Positions 42,470 through 53,257 of a stretch of 64,000 nucleotides of DNA are shown here, piece after piece (the stretch's first letter is position 1; each line of letters begins with the position of its first letter). The notes beneath the pieces were generated by a model. It was given only the letters and a program-made list of their open reading frames with translations. It searched no databases and was not told the origin of the DNA. The stretch lies in NCBI GenBank assembly GCA_905221605.1, contig CAJNDS010000791.1:696001-760000 (forward strand), written 5' to 3'. This DNA is from Symbiodinium natans (taxonomy: Eukaryota; Sar; Dinophyceae; Suessiales; Symbiodiniaceae). The position numbers and the translations under genes are program-made.

Positions 42470-42665
42470 AAGCCCTTGACCCTGCGAGCATTGACACCTT
42501 CAGAGCAGCAGACCCGTTTTGGCGGGGGTCTTTGCGTTTTCGGACCAAGGCTTCGGGGACTGATGCTTGTGGTTTGGTGGAGGTTGCCGAAATGAAATTG
42601 CAAGAGTCTGTGGAGCGCTTCAAAGCTGTGCCGAAGCCTATCACATTGACCGCAGCAGGTGTCCC
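42470..42665 (-). CDS. probable exon, Cys/Arg-rich
   Basis: DTCCGQCDRLRHSFEALHRL then LQFHFGNLHQTTSISPRSLG. CCxxC may bind metal. Limits unresolved; 42680-43000 holds decayed repeats only. Confidence 0.45.
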
Positions 42666-43299
42666 TGAACATAAACCCAGGCCCTACACGCCAAACCTCA
42701 AGCCCTGAAACCCCAACCTTCCCAACACCCTAAAGCTCAAACATGCTTCATCCCCTACTTGATGCCCTCCGCCCTGCGCGAAAGGAAAGCGAAAAAAATG
42801 TGCTAGGGTTTAGGGTCTTCTTTGAAGCGGAAAAGGCGCCGATTCAGCAACGGATGTAGCACCGCTTGCAGAAGCCTGGTGCGGGATTTAGGATCTAGGG
42901 AACCAACTTCAAGCCCTAAAATTTTAAAACCCTTAAACTTCAACACCCTGAGGCCCCAAACCCTTCAAGGGTCTTACACGATTTCGCTTGTTTAGGAGTG
43001 GCTCACATTCCGTTTGTTAGCGACAAAAAAACCACAAGCGGTGGCAGCCCAAGCTGGAGCTGTCCAGCGCAAGGACCCAGCTTCCGTCGTCAAGGCTTTG
43101 TTGGTCGCACGCGGCGACAGCAAGAGCTGCACGTGCACGTGCTTCGATGCGGTCGCAGATTTCAACCCCAGGACCTAGGACCTAGGAGAAGAGGGGCAGC
43201 CTTCGGCCCGGCCAAGGGTGAGCCACATGAAGCTCAGCCAGGAACATCCTCAAGGATCAACCCAGGCGGGAACTACTCAAAACCCTGAAAAACCAAACC

Positions 43300-43497
43300 A
43301 GACCCAAGCTGCAGCATGTGATGGCAGGGAGGGATCAAGAAAGGATTCCGTACAATGTAGCCAGATGCCAAGGAACAGGTGCAAGGTGGATCCAGACAAA
43401 GTTTGCCCACCAGCCAGGTCAAGAATTCAGCTACGCAAGTCCTACTAAGCAAATCCTTGTACAGATACCCCCAACAAGAATCAGCAGGGCAGTGCAC
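43300..43497 (-). CDS. possible exon, Cys-rich
   Basis: Open frame with CWGYLYKDLLSRTCVAEFLT and WLVGKLCLDPPCTCSLASGY. Unrecognised. Confidence 0.35.
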
Positions 43498-44313
43498 CTA
43501 GCGATTAGATCGAGAGCATGAAATGCTGGAGTTGCCCACAAACAAGGGAGGCATAAGTTCTGCGCGGGTCTGCCGGATGGAGTACGGAAAATAGCCAGGG
43601 TCGGAGTCCAAGTCCGCGGGTTCCCGTGTCACTTCCGTGTCACTCCCGGGTCACTCGTGCACGGTGGGCCCGGTGCCCGCCAAGCACTTTTCAGCAGTCA
43701 GCCGTGGCGGTCACACAGCGGCGATGGCACACCGCCGTCAAGTTAGCGGACGCCAGCCAGGAAAGGCAAGAAAGATGCCCGGAGGGAGAATGCCCAGGAT
43801 GTAGGGGCGTGCGCCTTTAGAATCTTTAATTTGAGAGAAAACAGCCATGTTGTTCGGCGAACTCAGGTGATATGCCGAAAGCGTGAATCAAGGTGGAGGG
43901 CTGTGTTGAGGATCTTGTGACATCCGAGCCCTATGGATCCCCTTGGTCAACTCATGCGGGCCTCCGGCGCAGAGGCAGCGGCAGCTTCGAGCTGGGGAAG
44001 CCACCCTCTCAAAGCCCAGGCTTGCTTGTGTTTTGAGGGCTCTTGTTTATGGCTTTTCCAGGGTTGTTCAGGGCGGGGTTCTGGGCTTCTTGGCTTTGCG
44101 TGGTTTGGGAGGCGGGTTTCAAGTGGGAGTGGGGTTATGGGTTTTTGGGCTCACGGCTCAAAAAAGGCACTCTATAGGGTTTCTGGGGTATAAATGCGAA
44201 ACCCCAAAGGCCTCTGGAGTGCCTCTGAAGAACCAGAAAAACCCTCCCTACTGGGATCACAAACTTCAAGGAATCGCCAAAACCCCCACAAGAAGCCTCA
44301 AACGGAAAAAGTC

Positions 44314-44390
44314 CTCCACGGTGCCCAGCGCACTTCGGGCCCAGGTCGTGGTGGCCGAGACGCTCTCCGTTTGGCCCACGGTGCCCATGC
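44314..44390 (-). CDS. 25-codon exon with GA donor
   Basis: MGTVGQTESVSATTTWARSA then LGTVE. Acceptor GATCAG|GC, donor GTGGAG|GAC. Confidence 0.55.
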
Positions 44391-44804
44391 CTGATCACGC
44401 GGGCTCGGGGGGTTGGGTAGCATCTCTTGGGGTACTTACGGCTTCTGAGTGTGTAGGGGCTTTCATGGCTCTTGACTACAAACAAATCATTCCCTTCGTC
44501 GAAGTTCCGAACTCCGGGCGTGACTCAACCCTCTTCCCGCATCCCTACACCCTCCAGGGTCTCCCACACCCTGTGCCCTCCCCCGTCTTTTGCTTTTTTC
44601 CGAAGGTGCTCCTATTCGGCGACCGCGTCAATTTTTCCCTGCTGTGCTACTTTCATCTGCTTTCCCTGAGAGAATAAGCCTGAAGCAGCACACATGACAA
44701 AGACGTTCAGCAGCACATTGCTCAGATTATGGCTCCGTTCCTTGCAAGCAGTGCTTGAAGCAGGGCACCGGCAGTGGGCAGTGTGGCAGCAGCCTTCGAG
44801 GCGT

Positions 44805-45807
44805 CTAAGAGGCCAGCCGGTAGAGTCTTGGTGCAGTCACTCGCTCCCAGGTCCATTCCTCTTGCGGCAGCCGTCTCAAGCAGCTCAGGGACACGAAGCC
44901 ACGAGGCGGCTGACCCTTCCCTAGCGTGAAGATGGACCTCCGCTTGGGGCCTCCGGGGAAGATCACCGGCACCCAAACTTTCCCTTTTGGTAGGGTAGGC
45001 GAGAAAGGCGTGTCCCGTAGGTCCAGGACAACTTTGGATCCTGGCTCGGCATAGCAGCTGAAGAGCGTGACCTGCCCGAGGCCGTTGGTGATCTCGGTCC
45101 AGAAAAGCTGGGTGCCTCCAACCTCCCCGGTCTCTGGGAGCACCACCTCCAGGTGCACCTTCAGCGCGCCCCCAACTATGGCAAACCTCGCTTCAATAAC
45201 TGCTCCGGCTGTCACCATGAAAGTAGATTGGGGGGTCAGACATTTGGGGCCTGAGGATACGCCTTCGAGAGCATCTACAGACGTGGATCTGCGATACAGC
45301 TATCCTCCCTAAGGCGGTCTTCTAGTACAACCGAGTCCCCCAAGCCCCTGAGCCATTGAGGGCCTGGTAGGAGGTCTCGTCGCCCTCCTCACGCACCTCC
45401 CCGGCCTCGCCCAAAGCCTCAGCCAGACCGTTCTGCGTTGTGGCCACATTGGGGTGGTCAGCGCAACTGGGGTCCTCCTCGTGCGCTCTCACCTGGTTAT
45501 AGGTCGGTGCGAGGCGCACCAGCTTCAGCGGCCCAACAAGCGGCTGATCCTCGGGTAGCAAGGCGTCATCGGCCAGCAATTGTTGCAGTTCGGGGTCGAT
45601 GCCCAAAACGACTTCCAGCTGGGCCTTCACATCTTTCGCCAGGCTGTGTACCGGCAGTGTCAGGGTCGCCAATAGCTCGCCAGTGGTGGCAGAAAAGATC
45701 TCCAGCCTCTGCTCAGGCGCTTCAGCTGTCTCTGTCGGTGCTGCGGCCTCAGCTTCCTCGGCTTCCTGTGGCTCCGCAGACACTTTGGGCTTCGCGCAGC
45801 AGCGCAT
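44805..45807 (-). CDS. protein with ubiquitin-like N-terminal domain
   Basis: Exon 1 (45807-45397) starts ATG and has a Cys, an acidic linker, then a ubiquitin-like fold: LEIFSATTGELLATLTLPVH (paired strands), SLAKDVKAQLEVVLGIDPEL (helix), ALLPEDQPLVGPLKLVRL (last strands). It ends at GGGGAG|GTGCGTGAG, a consensus donor. Exon 2 (from about 45218) reads AVIEARFAIVGGALKVHLEV, TQLFWTEITNGLGQVTLFSC and GKVWVPVIFPGGPKRRSIF, a strand-rich domain with no name I can give. Past that, two frames are open; one continues PELLETAAARGMDLGASDCT to about 44722, probably after another intron. The exon 2 acceptor is not settled. The ubiquitin-like part resembles that of the 23 kb gene in its layout but not closely in sequence. 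No free C-terminal GG, so a domain, not a conjugated modifier. Confidence 0.7.
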
Positions 45808-45948
45808 GGCGTACGTGGGCCCAGGGCCCTAGACTTCGCCAGAAAGAGAAGTTGAGCACTTCAGGAGGAACATCTCGAAACATCTCGAAACAACCACCAC
45901 ACGCCTGCCCACTCTAACCTGTCAAGGCCCCACAGCACCCACAAAGAC

Positions 45949-46004
45949 CCCCAAAGCCCAAGGGCGCCTTGAGCTGCTCGCCGCAGCCTCTGCAGGGCAG
46001 CCAC
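45949..46004 (-). CDS. 18-codon exon
   Basis: VAALQRLRRAAQGALGLW, acceptor CTCTTAG|GTG, donor TTTGGGG|GTCTTT. Amphipathic helix. Confidence 0.5.
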
Positions 46005-46117
46005 CTAAGAGGAGGGGATGGACTCGCTGAGGTTTGGGTCTGGGTGCTAGGTCCTGGGTTTGCCAAGGGTTACCGGGGGGGGGAGGGGGGGAGAAAATCT
46101 TCAAAGGAGGCTTGGGA

Positions 46118-46213
46118 GGAATGAGCTCGGCTGAGCTTGGGGTCAAGCTCGGGTTCGGAACTTCCGCTAGCCGAGCTTCCAGCGACAGCTTCCAAAGACC
46201 GTCGATGAAATCA
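46118..46213 (-). CDS. probable exon
   Basis: DFIDGLWKLSLEARLAEVPN then PSLTPSSAELIPPKPP. Limits unresolved. Confidence 0.45.
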
Positions 46214-46493
46214 GTGGCTTAGGAAGCTTAGGAGTTGAGGAATATGGTCAATTCTGAAAAAAAGCCGGTGGGTTGCCCATGAAGTGATCACAAGTCATGG
46301 AACTGACCGTACAGGGTTTGGTGAAGTCGGATATTTCTGGGGAAGCCAGGCACGGGGCCCCCCCCCCAGAACCCGAAGCCATGGCTTGAACCTCAAAAGG
46401 GAAACCTTAACCCGCAAAGCAAGTAGATTCTCCTGACACTCCTGTCACAACCATAACGAGCGTGCCAGCACGAAAGCATACCCGTGCGAGCGT

Positions 46494-46640
46494 CTAAGCA
46501 GCCGCTACGGAACTGATGTGAGCAGCCATAGGCAGCCGTGCGACAACGGCCACATCACGACGAATGGAATCTGGGACGGCCAAAGGGACCTGGAAAGGCT
46601 GAAGCCCTCTTAGTTGAGTGCTTTGAGGCATTGCGTGGAC
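46494..46640 (-). CDS. possible exon
   Basis: Open frame with LQPFQVPLAVPDSIRRDVAV then VARLPMAAHISSVAAA. Unrecognised. Confidence 0.35.
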   Translation of the reverse strand, partial: VHAMPQSTQLRGLQPFQVPLAVPDSIRRDVAVVARLPMAAHISSVAAA

Positions 46641-46986
46641 AGAAAGCGTCGTCCTGGGCATGTTGCAACACCTACCCAACTATTCTACAGCTCCTATTGC
46701 GACGCTGAGACAGGCACCACAATGGCAGTCGCAACGGCTCCTGGTACTGCTCCCCCGTGAGCATTTCCATGCATATTCTATTTTTGCATCGATGCCTAAG
46801 CACTTCCCCCCCCCCCAACCCTTGTGAACGCCAACCTTCCAAACCCGCTACAAGACGTTCACCCTCTTGAAACCCTTAACCCACGAAAGCTAAACCCCTG
46901 CCAAGCTCCAAACCTAAGCCTGAAAAACCTCAACCGGCAACCGCTCAACCCCAAAAACAACCCTAAACCCTAACCCTAAACCCCAC

Positions 46987-47066
46987 CTCCACGAGTTGGC
47001 CGAAGAGGTTGGGCAGCATCTCCCCGGGCCGCTCGAAGATATGGTGCCCGGGGCCCAGGACCACCC
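46987..47066 (-). CDS. 26-codon exon
   Basis: VVLGPGHHIFERPGEMLPNL then FGQLVE. Acceptor GCTCAG|GG, donor GTGGAG|GTGGGG. It belongs to a gene between the HECT gene and the ubiquitin-like gene. Confidence 0.6.
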
Positions 47067-47106
47067 CTGAGCGCAAGAGAAGCTTAACGGCCGGAGAATT
47101 AAACTA

Positions 47107-47290
47107 GGGTTTTTTTGTTTTTTTGGGGGAGTTTTCTTTGTTTTTTGCTTTAGGGTCTAGGGTTTAGGGTTTAGGGTTTAGGGTTTAGAGTTTAGATTTT
47201 AGGGTTTAGGGTTTAGGGTTTAGGGTTTAGGGTTTACCAGTAGCAAGGACAAAAAACAAAAAAAAACAAAAAACAAAAAACAAAAATCCT
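47107..47290. repeat. telomere-like array flanked by inverted T/A-rich arms
   Basis: Left arm 47107-47150 is T-rich with single G (TTTTTTTGTTTTTTT, TTTGTTTTTTGC); right arm 47250-47290 is A-rich with single C (CAAAAAACAAAAAAAAAC and on). Between them are about eleven TTTAGGG units (47155-47236). The arms could pair and expose the array in a loop. Confidence 0.85.
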
Positions 47291-47623
47291 AAAGAAATAG
47301 ACCACCTTAAAAGGGCCCTGCTGAGGCTTTGCGGGGTTTTGGGGGCTCCAGAAGGCTTTAGATGGCTTTAAGGCCGAAAGGGTCGAAGAAGCTCAGCAAG
47401 AAGCTCATATTATGCGAATCGGGGTCAGGTTTCTCCACGGGTCTCTCCAAAAAAACCCCCCGGCCCCCCCCGCGCCCCCCCCCGGCCCCCCCAAAAAAAA
47501 CAATGAAGGAACTGGTTGCACATGCAGTGTGCAAACTCTTTCAGGGAACTTCCGAAACTATGCGAGATGCAGCTGGCTTCACGTCCTGTACTGACGCTTG
47601 TAAAGCCAGAAGCATAGCAAAAT

Positions 47624-50600
47624 TCAGTCTTGCTTTCCAGACAGCAGGTGGCTGAGGAAGCTTGACAACTCCTCCTCTGTTGTCGTCGCAAGAATGTCTA
47701 CCGAGTTGAAGCAAGTGTGGAATGCCAGCTTGCCATGGCGCAGACTTTCATGGGCCGCGTCATGCTCATGCACGGCCAGTGCGAAAGGTGGCAGCAGTTC
47801 CTGAAACCCACCTGCTGGAGGTGTTGGCTGTCCCGTGACCTCAGCATCGTACAATGTGCGAAAGCCCAACATAACGCAACATAACCTAACATAAAATGAC
47901 AGAACATGGCAAAAGACAAGACAAGGTAGTTTTATCAATGTAATGTTCTGCGATGTGAAATACATAATGCCATGGAAAAGTAAGGCAATGTAAGATTCAC
48001 AACATGTTTTGTAACATCTTGGCCCCGCGGCCTCCATCAACAGCACCTGTAGCTGCTCCTGCGTGCACCGCATGAGGGTGCGCCAAAACATCTTCACAAC
48101 AGGGTGATTGCTGTTGCCGTTTGGGTAGTTCGTGTGAGCACGCCAATCCACGACGTTGACGGTGTCGCTTCCAGCAAGCATCGCCTGAACCTCCTCGGCG
48201 GTGAAGTGCTTGCCCAAGATGTCCATCTGGAGGCGCGTCCGGAAGCCATCACGAAACCTTGCTTGTTAGTATCCCTTTTTTTGCGTTGCGGTTAGGATTC
48301 GGGGTACCCCCGCAGAGCATCCTGCTTAGTGGCCTTTCGAACTCCCAAACTGAGAAAGCATACTCGACGGCCCAGCATCGCTTCCATGACTGGCAGGACC
48401 TGCATCATTTGGACCCGAGAAAACATCTCTCTGAGGATGTCTTGAAGTCCGGTCCCGTGTCTAAGCATGCTAGAACAGGAAACTGCCAGCTGAAGTGACA
48501 ACATTTCCAGTACAGTAAGCGTACCTCAAACCACTGCAGCCAAAGCAAGGGCCATGATTTGGGCCATGCTTCGCAAGCATCCTCATGACAAGAAGCAGAC
48601 CTCGAAGCAAACCTCTACAAGAAAGGCATACATCCTCAAGTCAGGAGGCGTAGTCATTCTCCAACAGCTTCTCGGCGACCTGCTTGCAGTTCTGCCTGCT
48701 GCGCTTCCACGGATTTGGGGCGTCGGTCGCGATCTGGATCGTTCCTGTCAAAGCTTTCAAGGGGCTCTGCTGACGCAGGGATGGGCCCGATGGCCGCAAG
48801 TGTAGTTCCGTCGTGTTCATCTGGTTTCGAATTTCTCGTCTATCTCCTGTAGTTTCTCAAAAATTTCCGCCATGCCCTCCTCACTGAAGAATCACACGAG
48901 TCATGTCTCAAGGTCATTGGAAACCAACCCTGAATTAAAAGCTGTCCTTATGGGGACGCCTATTTCCTGCCTGTGTTTCCTGGACCTACGATTTCTCAGC
49001 CAAGATCACTTTTCGCGGTTCCTGGATATGGCTTATTGGTTTCGGGCTTCTTTTCTTACAGGGCAGCCCTGCCTAAACTTTGTGTCCTTGATTGCTCGCC
49101 AGGTCCGTAGCGAAAAGAAGAGGATTCTAAACACAAGGAACCTCAAAAGAATCGACATACAAAGGCCAAGGCTCCCTTGTCCAGAATGTCTTCTTCCAAG
49201 GAGCACGTGTTGAACAAGTCCTCTGCTCCATCCAGGTGTTGGTCCATCATCTGCTTCGAAAGGCTTGGACGCATCTCCTCCAAGTCTTCAAGGGAAATGG
49301 CCAGCTCGTGCTCGTCAACCTCTGCCTTTAAGGCTTGCTTTGGGGTTTTTTTGGTATGACTACATGCAGAGGGCGTGAGCGGTACAATGATTTGACAGAA
49401 GCGTCAACTCAACATGTCAAGCGGCTGTGTATGACATGCAATGCAATTCATACGCGATGCACACGCACATCCTCTGCATGCCGTGTTCAACTTTCTTGGC
49501 AAAAACCAATCAAGCAGTGATGCGCCCCCGCCTCCGCGCGCTGCTCCCGCAGCAGGAACTTAATCAGAGCCTTGCTCAGCCTCAAGAAGGGCAGGCCCTT
49601 CATGAAGAACATTGCCACGAGGCTGCCAAGGTTGCGGTAATCCTCCTCTACCCGCTCTGGGGTGTACTCATCATGTTTTAGGAATTGGAAAAAGCGTGCC
49701 TCATAGTTGAGGTGATAGGTCGGGCGGGCAGCATCCTTGTCCCACAGCCTCATGAAGGGCCATGCCCTGTCAGAGTCAGCATCTGGAGCTAGCCGAACTG
49801 CCTTTCCGACCAGGGTACAGAAATGTTTTGTGAGCCCATTCATATCAATCCTGTCTGTTGTGAAGCTGGACGGGCCATCAAAACTCACATCAAAGTTCCT
49901 GGAAGAGCTGTCGTGCCCGACCTGCTGAAGGGCTAAGTCCAGCATGGTGTGACCGCCCTCCGGCACTGTGATGGTCAGGGTGGTGGGCTCCCCAGCCATG
50001 AGCCACGCTTTGAAAATTAACTTCCTGAGGCGCAGGTTCCAAGAGTACAGCTGCTGAATGGCAATCATGGACATGCCTGCAAGCCAGAGGCCCACCACGT
50101 GCGTCAGAATCTTCAGCGGTATCATCAAGGTGTTCGACACGCTCCCAATGCGGCAGGCGCACGCGCAGCCCGTGACTGTCATCTCCAGGGTCAGAAAGGT
50201 TGTGATGCCGCAGAGCAGCGCGGTGGACCTCAACTCTGTGTCGTCCCGCAGAGAGTAGGAGGTCAGGGCCACAGCCACCAAGATGACACGAGGCACCCAC
50301 TGCAGGCCGGCTGCGCAGAGGTAGAGCAGCCACGTGAGAAGGCTCAGAGCCAGTGCGGTGCCAGCCCCCGCCATTGCCCATCCAAGGAGTGTCCGCCTCC
50401 TTTTCATCGGAAGCTTACGCAACGAAGTCGCCAGGCAATTGAAGTTTACTGTCATAATGACAAACGGCATGAAGACTTGCTGAAGTGTCTGATCCACCAA
50501 TTCTTCGGAAGGCAATATCTGACCGAGTTCGGACAGTTTGTTGATGTAGTTCTCTCGCAAGCGTTCATCCAAACACAAGGCTGCTGCAAGACCACCTACG

Positions 50601-51316
50601 GCCAAGGCCTCTAGAGGAATAATTAGGTAAAGCGGGAGGACCCACATCATGGCGACTGTAGCTGCCACGATGCCAAACACGCGCATCTTCATCCTCCGGA
50701 GCTCCACACCCACGTGCTGAACCAAGCGCAGCAAGTCAGCCCGCTGCTCAGAGTTGGCAGAGTGCAATGGAAAGTTCAGCAAGAACCCAACATGAAGGGC
50801 AAGCATCACTGCCGCAGAGGACTCCAGGCGGAAGATGAGGGTCCAGGGTAGAACTAGGGGAAGCCATGCCAGAAAAAGCCAAGTCCTGGGCCCCGTGATG
50901 CTAGAGCTGTGGTCCAGCTGCTGCATGATTCCTCTGACGCAGGGGTGTCTTTGCAAAGTTGCGATCCACTGCTGACTCCTGTCAGAAACCTGTGCTGCAA
51001 GGGCTCCAAGGGGTGGGTACTGCGCAGCGGACGCGTTCCAAACGCCAGTGATCACTGGAGCCAGGCAGCTTCGCGTCTCCACAACCAGAAACCCAAAGCA
51101 CACAGCCAAGTACAGCTCCGGCAACAGGCGAGCAACGAAGATGCCGGCCAAGAAGGGCAGAAGGGACCGGGTGAGGAGGTTCAGCGGGGTGCTCTCGAGC
51201 ACCAGTCCAATCATCACAAGCCACATTCCGAAGCCTTGAATCGCATTACCGGCTCTCGACACCTCAGCCAAGAAAGCCATCAGAAGCTCCCACAGCGAGC
51301 CCGGCGAGCCCTCCAT
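47624..51316 (-). CDS. polytopic membrane protein with C-terminal HECT ubiquitin-ligase domain
   Basis: Exon 1 (51316-49532) encodes 595 residues from ATG. Residues about 24-425 hold some eleven hydrophobic segments (roughly 24-46, 51-66, 66-90, 145-163, 165-183, 212-250, 281-297, 308-338, 341-355, 364-388, 398-424). The HECT N-lobe starts near 480: FDGPSSFTTDRIDMNGLTKH, then YRNLGSLVAMFFMKGLPFLR LSKALIKFLL. Exon 2 (49319-49161) gives DEHELAISLEDLEEMRPSLS. The exon at 48257-48032 gives FRDGFRTRLQMDILGKHFTA and NVVDWRAHTNYPN, and the last exon (47839-47624) VTGQPTPPAGGF and FHTCFNSVDI, whose Cys (codon 47711-47713) is the catalytic thioester residue; stop at 47624. Two junctions are fixed by alignment to HECT proteins and use GC donors (RAE|VDEHEL; LLME|VTGQ). 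About 45 residues between exon 2 and 48257 were not found with certainty. The active domain would face the cytosol, ubiquitinating membrane substrates. Confidence 0.9.
47840..48031 (-). other. GC-AG intron in the HECT C-lobe
   Basis: 192 nt, donor ATGGAG|GCCGCG, acceptor GCTGAG|GTCACG. Removing it aligns WRTLMRCTQEQLQVLLMEVT to the HECT family without a gap. GAG precedes both cuts. Confidence 0.85.
48640..48880 (-). other. region expected to hold a missing HECT exon
   Basis: Open pieces are GMAEIFEKLQEIDEKFETR, TTELHLRPSGPSLRQQ and QNCKQVAEKLLENDYAS, in different frames. The LRPSGPS piece resembles the LxPxG segment before the HECT hinge, but no splicing solution was found by eye. Confidence 0.3.
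49320..49531 (-). other. GC-AG intron in the HECT N-lobe
   Basis: 212 nt, donor GCGGAG|GCGGGG, acceptor GGCAGAG|GTTGAC. The junction gives LLREQRAEVDEHELAISLED, as expected in HECT N-lobes. Confidence 0.8.
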
Positions 51317-51404
51317 GATTTCTGGCACTCTCGATCTCGGAGGTTCTTGAGAACTGGAAGCTGCAGCGGGCTAAGGGGGCCTCAGGAATCCGCTCCTACA
51401 TGTG

Positions 51405-51485
51405 TGTAGTGTGTACGTACAAGTATGCAATGTGTGTAGCAACTTGTGTGCGTGCATGCGTGCGTGCGTGCACGCGTGCGTGGGT
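51405..51485. repeat. TGTG/TGCG microsatellite
   Basis: TGTGTGTAG runs followed by (TGCG)n, just upstream of the HECT gene start. Confidence 0.9.
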
Positions 51486-51804
51486 GTCTCGTCGAAAATG
51501 AATTGACAAGATGCCCATTTCACATGAATGTGAGTGCGGCATGGAACGACGAAACACGCATGTCAATTGAGGGCACAGCCTTTTGAATCCCTTTGATACA
51601 TTGCAGGGCTGTGACATGCGAAAACCTTTTTCGCCAAAACGATGTTGACACAGCGGCGCGGGATGAATACCCCGCCGTGCCCAGCAAGCTCGCGAGGAGC
51701 ATCTGGCAACACACTGCACAAAGAAAAGGCCAGCCCCCCTTAAAAGTTATGTTCCATCGATGTGCCATGTATTCCCCTACGTCATGCCGAGGTCTGAACA
51801 GGAT

Positions 51805-51975
51805 TCAGGGGATTCTCCGCTTCGTCGTGACACTGGGATCCCAAGATTCAGCTACCATGGAAGTTACCAACACCTGGCAAAAGGGCACCCCTTGCAACCC
51901 TCCACCTTGGCCGGCCATCTGCACAGCCAGAGCCATGGCATTCGCCAAGTCCAGGAATAAATTCCCCAAGCGCCC
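51805..51975 (-). CDS. probable exon
   Basis: After GCGACAG|GGG: GRLGNLFLDLANAMALAVQM, then PFCQVLVTSMVAESWDPSVT. Helical first half. The frame is also open upstream (REQALSHAAPRQ). It lies upstream of the HECT gene and could be its 5' exon or the end of the next gene. Confidence 0.45.
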   Translation of the reverse strand, partial: GRLGNLFLDLANAMALAVQMAGQGGGLQGVPFCQVLVTSMVAESWDPSVTTKRRIP

Positions 51976-53257
51976 CTGTCGCGGTGCAGCGTGGCTCAGG
52001 GCTTGTTCCCTATTCAAAAGGTTGATCCAATAGTTTAAGCTGTTAAGCTACTTGCCCGAGCTGGCACCCTGAAACTCAAAGTGGGTTGATGACTAACCCT
52101 AAAACCCTACACACGAAAGCCTTAACCACCCAAAAAGCAAGCAAACTTTAAGCCCAGCCTGCACTTTGGGGCTCAAGGCTCCTAGGCTTCGGGATTGAGG
52201 AGTTACAGGTAGGGTCTCGGAGATTCGGAGGTTTGGTTGAGGGTTCCACCTTCCCCGCAATAACCTGGGTTCAAGTTGAAGGGCTTACATGTCAGCCTAT
52301 GCCATCTTTGCCCGACATGGCGGGGCTCTAGCTCCAAGCGCAAGCCCCAGAGCCTGAACCCGAAAGCCCTAAAGACCCAAAACACCAGTTGATTCATCCC
52401 TGGACCCCAAAACCCCAACCCCTAAAACAAGGAAGCCCCAAATCCCCTAAACTCGCAGGCCTGAACCCGCACGTGGATCCAGGTTTCTTGCGGCAGGCTC
52501 CTCGTCCTTTGGTGGACCCGCTGGGCACAGGGTTGTTATGGGCTTAGGGTTTTAGGGTTGAGGGTGCTAGGGTTTGGGTTTAGGGCTTGGGGCGCTAGGG
52601 GTTTTACTGCTTTAGGGTGTGAGGAGTTAAGCTTTAAGATTCCAGGGCTTCTGCCCAAATCAGTGCCCAAGGCGCAGTGGCTGAGCATAGGAAGCGTTGG
52701 CATGCAGCGTGCGCGGGGAGGGCCTCTGCTGCTTTCTTGGAGCACTTGGGGCATAGGCCGCATCGCCGATACGGTATCGGTTTTGAAGGGCTTAGGGCTT
52801 TTGAAGGTCTAGAAGCTGCTTGTAGGGTTGTGTCTCTGTCTCCAGTGCTTCCGCTGCTTTGGCACCGGATCAGGCTCCCCCAAGTTTAGCCCAGATACAC
52901 AAAGAACTTAAGCTCTCAGGCGGCAAACCCGAAAAAAGTACCGAAAGACGAACAGCGATACTAAAGCCGAAGCCTAAACCATGCGCTTGCCCAGGGGCAG
53001 GGTTTCGAGCACCTGCCAGGACTCAGGAGTCTGGCTAAGGTGGGGGTACAGAGGCTCAACTCTGAATCTGTGGTTCAGGCGGTTCAGGGAACACTCAGCC
53101 TCGCTGGGGTCTCAGAAGGCTCTCAAGAAGCCAGCGTCGCAACAGAGCACCTCCTTCGCTTCAAAGGTCCATGCCAGCCATAACACCTTGGCTGGCTTTG
53201 GGTCTTCGGGTTTAGGGATTTTTCAAGGAAGCTACTGCTAAATCAAAAACCCCAAAC

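Noticed and set aside
50099-51409. Plus-strand frames opposite the membrane part of the HECT gene
   Set aside because: Their composition mirrors the long minus-strand membrane protein; no homology or membrane pattern of their own.
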